A DNA stretch of 64,000 nucleotides from contig NC_050097.1 in the NCBI RefSeq assembly GCF_902167145.1, forward strand, positions 110,269,982-110,333,981, read 5' to 3'. Origin of the DNA: Zea mays. Lineage: Eukaryota; Streptophyta; Magnoliopsida; Poales; Poaceae. Both the position numbers and the translations under genes were made by a program. Below are positions 59,229 through 64,000 of the stretch, piece by piece (within the stretch, counting starts at the first letter, position 1; each line of letters opens with the position of its first letter). The notes below the pieces were generated by a model. It saw only the letters and a program-made list of their open reading frames with translations, was not told where the DNA came from and searched no databases.

Positions 59229-59657
59229 TGTTGGAAAATGCCTAGGAACGGGTCTAGATCTCTCCCATATATATATGAAAGGTACGTCCAATTGAAACAC
59301 CAACAATCGAACCAAACTCAATATATCTTTCGTCCTTTACCTTTTGCCCAAGCATTCTTCATCTCAATCTTCACATCTCTTCGGCACTATGTCGTCTGAA
59401 GGTGTCTTGGATGACCTGCCAATCCCAAGACAAATCCTAGGATCTCTCCTCCCCGATGGGGTCTCTCCCGAGAACGAGATCCAGGAGCTGTTAGCGAACG
59501 CCGCCGCTCCTACGCATGCACGGACCGTCTGACCAGCAGGCTTGGACCGCCTGACTTCACCGCAGGGAAGACCCGCCTCTGCGCGAGGTCGCGGACTGTC
59601 CGGTCCTAGGTCGCGGACCATCCGTGCTGCCGCAGAGAGCACCGCCGCCGATACACC
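59229..59657 (+). mobile_element. Probable 3' LTR part of the Tat-type element
   Basis: TGTTGGAAAATGCC at 59229 is a plausible LTR start. GGTCGCGGAC/CGGACCATCCG-type repeats fill it. TTGGCGCCC just after (59664-59672) resembles a gypsy primer site, which would be odd after a 3' LTR. The small ORF at 59344-59532 is unassigned. Confidence 0.4.
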
Positions 59658-60429
59658 TTACAGTGATTGGCGCCCAGATCTACGCCAACAAGATGTTTAT
59701 TCATGATCCGTCTAAGTTATTAACTAATTTTAGTTTAAAAATAAATACAAATAGAGCCCGGTCTAAATACGATTTTATCCTTAATTTTTATAGTGTAAAA
59801 TTTATAGCACATTACCACCCTAACCGTATAATAGATGAATATCCAGCGGTGATTTGCATTGACTCTGAATTTGAAACCGCATGTCGTGGCCAAATTCAAG
59901 ATCGTTTGGAGCAAAGCATCGTGTTTGTTTTGGACCATCCGAGTGTGGCGTTCTGGTGATGCACCGAGATTGATTTTCTATTGCTTCATTCATCGATATA
60001 TCATCTGTTTGGTTGCCCACACTATCTTATATTGTGTCATTGTGTGCGTTTGACTTTGGCTAAGTATCTGTTTAGTTGTCTGTACACAATATACGATGGT
60101 TGTATGAGCATCTATTTGGTTACCTGTACGCGAGAGATGCTGACTTTACCACAAATAAAAAAATTATTTTAAAGTTATTTACCATATACACCAATGTCCG
60201 TATCCGACCAGCGAGTCTCACGCCAGCCAATGTGTCCGCGAACAACAAACCAATCAGGCAGATAAGTTCCTGCAAGGACGTGCTTCGGACTGTTGTTTGT
60301 TTTGTATCTTGCGTTTCGAGGAAAAAGTTTTGTTGCATAAATGGTTATTCAACTCAGTCAAATATAACATAGCATAAGCAAATTTATTGTAGGTCAAGAA
60401 AGTGTTCGTGGTAAGAGTCAGCCCCCTAA
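59658..60429. other. AT-rich sequence, no gene seen
   Basis: Overlapping short ORFs on both strands without domains. 60180-60360 is slightly GC-richer, also unassigned. Confidence 0.35.
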
Positions 60430-60557
60430 GGCCTTGTTTAGTTGCATACAGATCAGAAAAGATTAAAGTGAATTAAATTCCCTATTATTCAATTTTAACT
60501 AACAAGGGAATTGATCTCCTTCAATCCTCTTTAATCTACCTCTAACCGAGTAAGCGC
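60430..60557. mobile_element. Tourist-like MITE
   Basis: 128 bp between TAA at 60427-60429 and 60558-60560. The ends GGCCTTGTTTAGTTGC and, from the right, AGCGCTTACTCGGTTAG are imperfect. The interior GATTAAAG...CTTTAATC words match other Tourist copies. Confidence 0.62.
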
Positions 60558-60560
60558 TAA

Positions 60561-61146
60561 AAGATTTTGGAATCATGAGGTGTATATGGACGCCAGTTTA
60601 GTATAGTTTAATTACTAAACTCGCTAAACTAATGGATCTAACAAATTAATAAATAAAGGAAAAAAAACTAAATTACTCTCCTCTTCCTAGAGACAATGTT
60701 CACATAACTTCTAAAGTATTTTTTAATTTTTTATCCCTCCACTAGTTCGAATTGGTTAAATTTACCTTTTAACATAATTTGTCTTTTTTATTTCTTTATA
60801 TACAAACAGATTTTTAGTTTAATTTTTTGGTTAGTAGCTAATAGCATAATTTAGTCTAGAAAAATATATTATGTTTTTATAATTATTTTGATAGGTTAGG
60901 GATACAATAACTTATTTGTACCAAACTAAATATGAAATAATGATGTAAATTTTTTAACATATTTTTATAACATAAGTTATGATGTCATCAATCTTTTTTT
61001 ATAAAAATGAACTTGAAATTTAACTTGTGCATGGGGAAACAAAAAAGATAAATCTCCCCTAATAAGATTTGTCTTTTTTGCTTCTCAATGTAAAAGTCAA
61101 TTTTCAAGTTCACATTTTTTGAGGCGATTGAGGACATCATAACTTA
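60561..61146. other. AT-rich intergenic sequence
   Basis: Low-complexity A/T-rich sequence. No gene, LTR or clear inverted repeat. Confidence 0.4.
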
Positions 61147-62112
61147 GGCTGGCTCCAACAAAAGCCGCTAAATGCTCCTGTCCGCTAAACGTAGGGGTCC
61201 GTCAGGTCCCCTACGGCTCCAACAATGGCCTCTAAACCGTCCCCTAAACTATAGTGCACCTGCCAGAGACCGTAAATGTGGAGGCTCCCCAGCGTGCGCT
61301 ATTCGCGCGACGGATCGACCACCCGCCGTGTAGAAAACTTCCGCCTCCTCCCTCCGCGCGCTGGCGACTGCGTCTCCCGAGACGGAGCCCTCGATCCGGC
61401 GTGCTTCGTCGTCGGCATCGAGGCAGGTGGGAGAGAAGAGGGCTTGCACAGGCGGGTCTGGCGGCGGAGCGGTGTCGGCTGTTGCAACCGAGGAGGAGCG
61501 ACCCACCGCAACCGAAGTTGGAAGCGAGGTTCCCCCAGCTCCTCGGAGGAGAGTCGCCATCGCCAAACGGCTTCGTCGTCCGCCATCTTCGTCCAAGCTT
61601 GGCGACAAAAGGAAGCACAACTCGTCGCCGTCGTCGTCTTCCTCTTCGATTTGGTCCACTGAACCAGATCCGAGAAGAACCAGGTTGGATCTACAAATTT
61701 TGATTGGGTATACGTTGGATTGATTTCTGTATTTTGTATTGCGATGTGTTTTGTATACCGTATTTTGGCCATGGCATTTCTCCCAGATCTGTAGGTTTAC
61801 GGTGATACTAGTTATCAGTTCTCCCAGATCCGTAGCCTTGCTTTCATGAACATTCACTTGATCCAATAAGTTCATGAAAACCTAATAAAATTATCCGATG
61901 TCCTAGATCCGAAGCCTTCCTTTCATGAACATGGTCTTGATTCATATTCATCTAAGTTCTATTTCAAAACAGCTGGACATTTATGAAAACCTAATAAAAT
62001 TTTCTGATGTCCTAGATCCGAAGCCTTCCTTTCATGAACACGGTCTTGATTCATATTCATGGTGCACAGAAATACATACAAATCCGATGTGTCCACTTTT
62101 TTGTGTTGGGTG
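61147..62112 (+). mobile_element. Left end of a PIF-type element, right end absent
   Basis: TTA|GGCTGGCTCCAACAAAAGCC at 61144-61166 resembles the terminus GGCTGTCTCCAGCAACG of the element at 20856, with the same CTCTAAA/CCCCTAAA words following. A GC-rich block at 61250-61700 is open in several frames on both strands with no domain I recognise. No matching right end is seen before the gypsy insertion at 62113. Confidence 0.5.
61876..62060. repeat. Tandem duplication, 109-bp spacing
   Basis: Two 76-bp copies (61876-61951 and 61985-62060) start GAAAACCTAATAAAAT and end TTGATTCATATTCAT with four differences. A weaker third match lies near 61825-61860 (CAGATCCGTAGCCTTGC). Confidence 0.88.
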
Positions 62113-62801
62113 TGTTGGGGGCCTTCGGCTTCCGAAGGTCCTAAAAAACATGATTTGACAATGTTTTCCAAGAGAAATATGTAAACAGGTACCTTCGAAG
62201 TTAGATTGCAGGCATACAAAAGCACGGTTAAAGACGAAGCTTGACTGGGACGAAAGGCGATCACGACGAAGGATAAGACGATCACGAAGCCATGTGCAGA
62301 AAAGCTTCGGCATAACGATAGAAAAGGGGAACCGACTTAAAGATGAAAAGCCAAATTAGACCTCGAGGAATTACTATAGAGTTATTGTTAAATGTAATGG
62401 ATATTAATGTAATTTTGCATGGGCTGCGACCCGTGCCTATAAATAGGTGAACAGTATTCCTGTACTGTTCACGCTGATTTGGCATTTTGCTTTTGCGTCA
62501 CACCTGTACTCACATTCCTTCAAGCCGAAGGTACATTTGTAGTTTACTTTTGTTTACATAAGTAATATAAGTAAAAATAAATTAATGACAATATTTACAG
62601 AAATTATGTTATTTTCTGTATTATGTGTTTGAATGTTCTTTATCTTTTATCATGATCACGAAGGTTTGTCCTTCATGACCTTCGTCCGAAATCCATTATA
62701 TCCGAAGGGAAATAATGATCCGAAGGACGAAGGGTTTTGATATTTAACATTTTGTGTTGCCTTGTTCTTGATTCATAGCATTTAAGAACAAGTCCCCAAC
62801 A
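62113..62801 (+). repeat. 5' LTR of the deleted gypsy element
   Basis: 689 bp with matching ends TGTTGGGG...CCCCAACA. A TATA-like CCTATAAATAGG at 62436-62447 is the likely promoter. GAAGG/CCTTC-rich words (CTTCGGCTTCCGAAGG) form small palindromes. Confidence 0.9.
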
Positions 62802-62813
62802 TTGGCGCCCACC
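62802..62813 (+). other. Primer-binding site of the gypsy element
   Basis: TTGGCGCCCACC follows the LTR end directly, the common gypsy tRNA primer site form. Confidence 0.8.
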
Positions 62814-62875
62814 TCCGGTGAACTCACTTCCATTTCTTGAGCTTTTGAACATCTTCGGCAAGCATCACCTTCGTC

Positions 62876-63447
62876 ATGCCGCCGAAGAAAGCTTCAGCGA
62901 CAGGGGCTGCCACTCTGCAGCCGCTGGACCCCAATCAGGACGTCCTTTCTCTTAGGGAGGCCCGAAGCCAGAAAAGGAAGGCCACTAGTCCAACGCCTCC
63001 GGAGGACGATTTGGACCAGGAAATCCAAAACCTGGAGATGCTCCAACAACAGGTGCAACGAAAGAAGGAGAAGATGGCTCGTCTAGCTGACCTTTAGAGG
63101 CAGATAGATGAAGCTTCGGAAGAGGTTCGTCATCTTGTTCAGGATGACTAGAACCGAAGGCCTCCGCGCAGAGAGCTCCATCAGGAGGGTTTCTACAATG
63201 AGGATGACTGGTATGAAGATTTCCATCATGGAAATTTTGCTTTTGATGATGCTTCTCCTCTATCAACAGAATTGCAGGCTACACCATGGCCCCAGTCTTA
63301 CAAGCCACCTCAGCTCCCCATGTATGACGGTCATTCAGACCCGAAGCAATTTTTGATGAGCTATGAGGCAACCATATCTTCGTATGGTGGCAATACGACA
63401 GTCATGGCAAAGTCTTTTGTCATGGCCGTCAAGAGTGTTGCTTAGAC
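62876..63447 (+). pseudogene. Gypsy gag, truncated with stops
   Basis: Starts MPPKKASATGAATLQPLD at the first ATG after the leader. A charged coiled-coil-like stretch follows (QEIQNLEMLQQQVQRKKEKM), then a stop at 63096-63098, a second stop near 63150, and the gag block PQLPMYDGHSDPKQFLMSYE with FVMAVKSVA. It breaks off where the second LTR copy begins. The capsid part is incomplete and the zinc knuckle is missing. Confidence 0.82.
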
Positions 63448-64000
63448 TGTAAACAGGTACCTTCGAAGTTAGATTGCGGGCATACAAAAGCACGGTTAAA
63501 GACGAAGCTTGACTGGGACGAAAGGCGATCACGACGAAGGATAAGACGATCACGAAGCCATGTGCAGAAAAGCTTCGACATAACGATAGAAAAGGGGAAC
63601 TAACTTAAAGATGAAAAGCCAAATTAGACCTCGAGGAATTACTATAGAGTTATTGTTAAATGTAATGGATATTAATGTAATTTTGCATGGGCTGCGACCC
63701 ATGCCTATAAATAGGTGAACAGTATTCCTGTACTGTTCACGCTGATTTGGCATTTTGCTTTTGCGTCACACCTGTACTCACATTCCTTCAAGCCGAAGGT
63801 ACATTTGTAGTTTACTGTTGTTTACATAAGTAATATAAGTAAAAATAAATTAATGACAATATTTACAGAAATTATGTTATTTTCTGTATTATGTGTTTGA
63901 ATGTTCTTTATCTTTTATCATGATCACGAAGGTTTGTCCTTCATGACCTTCGTCCGAAATCCATTATATCCGAAGAGAAATAATGATCCGAAGGACGAAG
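63448..64000 (+). repeat. Second LTR copy, 5'-truncated
   Basis: Corresponds base for base to 62180-62732 of the first LTR with 7 substitutions and no gap. The first 67 bp of the LTR are absent. It continues past the window. Confidence 0.92.

Larger units (their letters stand above)
54110..59657 (+). mobile_element. Degenerate Tat-type Ty3/gypsy element
   Basis: Protease, reverse transcriptase, RNase H and integrase in gypsy order, all with many stops and frameshifts. The 5' side is cut by the gypsy LTR ending at 54109. A hAT element lies at 57161-57827. Downstream sequence with GGACGGTTCG/ATGGTCCG repeats and a probable TG start at 59229 looks like its 3' LTR. Confidence 0.75.
62113..64000 (+). 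mobile_element. Internally deleted gypsy element
   Basis: 5' LTR (62113-62801), primer site, truncated gag (62876-63447), then directly the second LTR copy (63448 to the window end) lacking its first 67 bp. Protease, reverse transcriptase, integrase and polypurine tract are all missing. The two LTR copies differ at 7 of 553 compared positions, so the insertion is young. Confidence 0.85.

Noticed and set aside
62032..62313. 93- and 108-aa minus-strand ORFs, repeated at 63335-63553
   Set aside because: They recur because the LTR is repeated; there is no domain.

Overview
This is a TE-dominated segment of a grass nuclear genome. The best guess is an Andropogoneae species such as maize or a close relative. 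The reasons are copia LTRs with CACCGGACAGTCCGGTG-type palindromes, large Del/Tekay-like LTRs, a Helitron carrying host gene fragments, and grass-type hAT and Tourist elements. All taxonomic and family names come from recognition of sequence, not from a search.

Only two host genes look intact. The first is RPB9 on the + strand (CDS 30195-32258, four coding exons plus a 5'UTR exon), encoding the zinc-ribbon subunit of RNA polymerase II. The second is a 114-aa uL18-family ribosomal protein gene on the - strand (38820-39164, with a 5'UTR intron). They are convergent, about 6.5 kb apart.

Layout. 1-2139: Sirevirus-like copia element on -, running off the window. 2140-4097: part of a Del/Tekay-like gypsy LTR. 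4098-4728: unassigned. 4729-17565: 5'-truncated copia element whose 3' LTR is split by a 10.5-kb Helitron (6942-17454). That Helitron carries degenerate exons of NADP-malic enzyme, ketol-acid reductoisomerase and protein phosphatase 7, all on -. 17566-18151: remains of the RPB9 upstream region with a Tourist MITE. 18152-28618: PIF/Harbinger element with TAA target duplication, itself interrupted by a hAT-in-hAT pair, a smaller PIF-type element and a Tekay-like solo LTR. 28622-32400: RPB9, with another hAT element in an intron. 33026-34283: LINE 3' end. 36078-37370: copia solo LTR. 37497-38333: hAT element. 38500-40500: uL18 gene and its promoter. 40510-41963: Helitron-like element. 42718-54109: nest of four gypsy LTRs, three of them solo with perfect 5-bp target duplications. 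54110-59657: degenerate Tat-type gypsy element. 60430-62112: a Tourist MITE and one end of a PIF-type element. 62113-64000: internally deleted gypsy element with near-identical LTR copies, running off the window.

The main results are structural. When insertions and one copy of each target duplication are mentally removed, older units come back together: a copia LTR bounded by TGTTG...CAACA, a PIF element of about 4.6 kb, and a tandemly duplicated RPB9 promoter segment. The PIF insertion moved the distal promoter copy, which carries a GGCCCA site II motif, more than 10 kb from the gene. No tRNA, rRNA or CRISPR sequence was seen.
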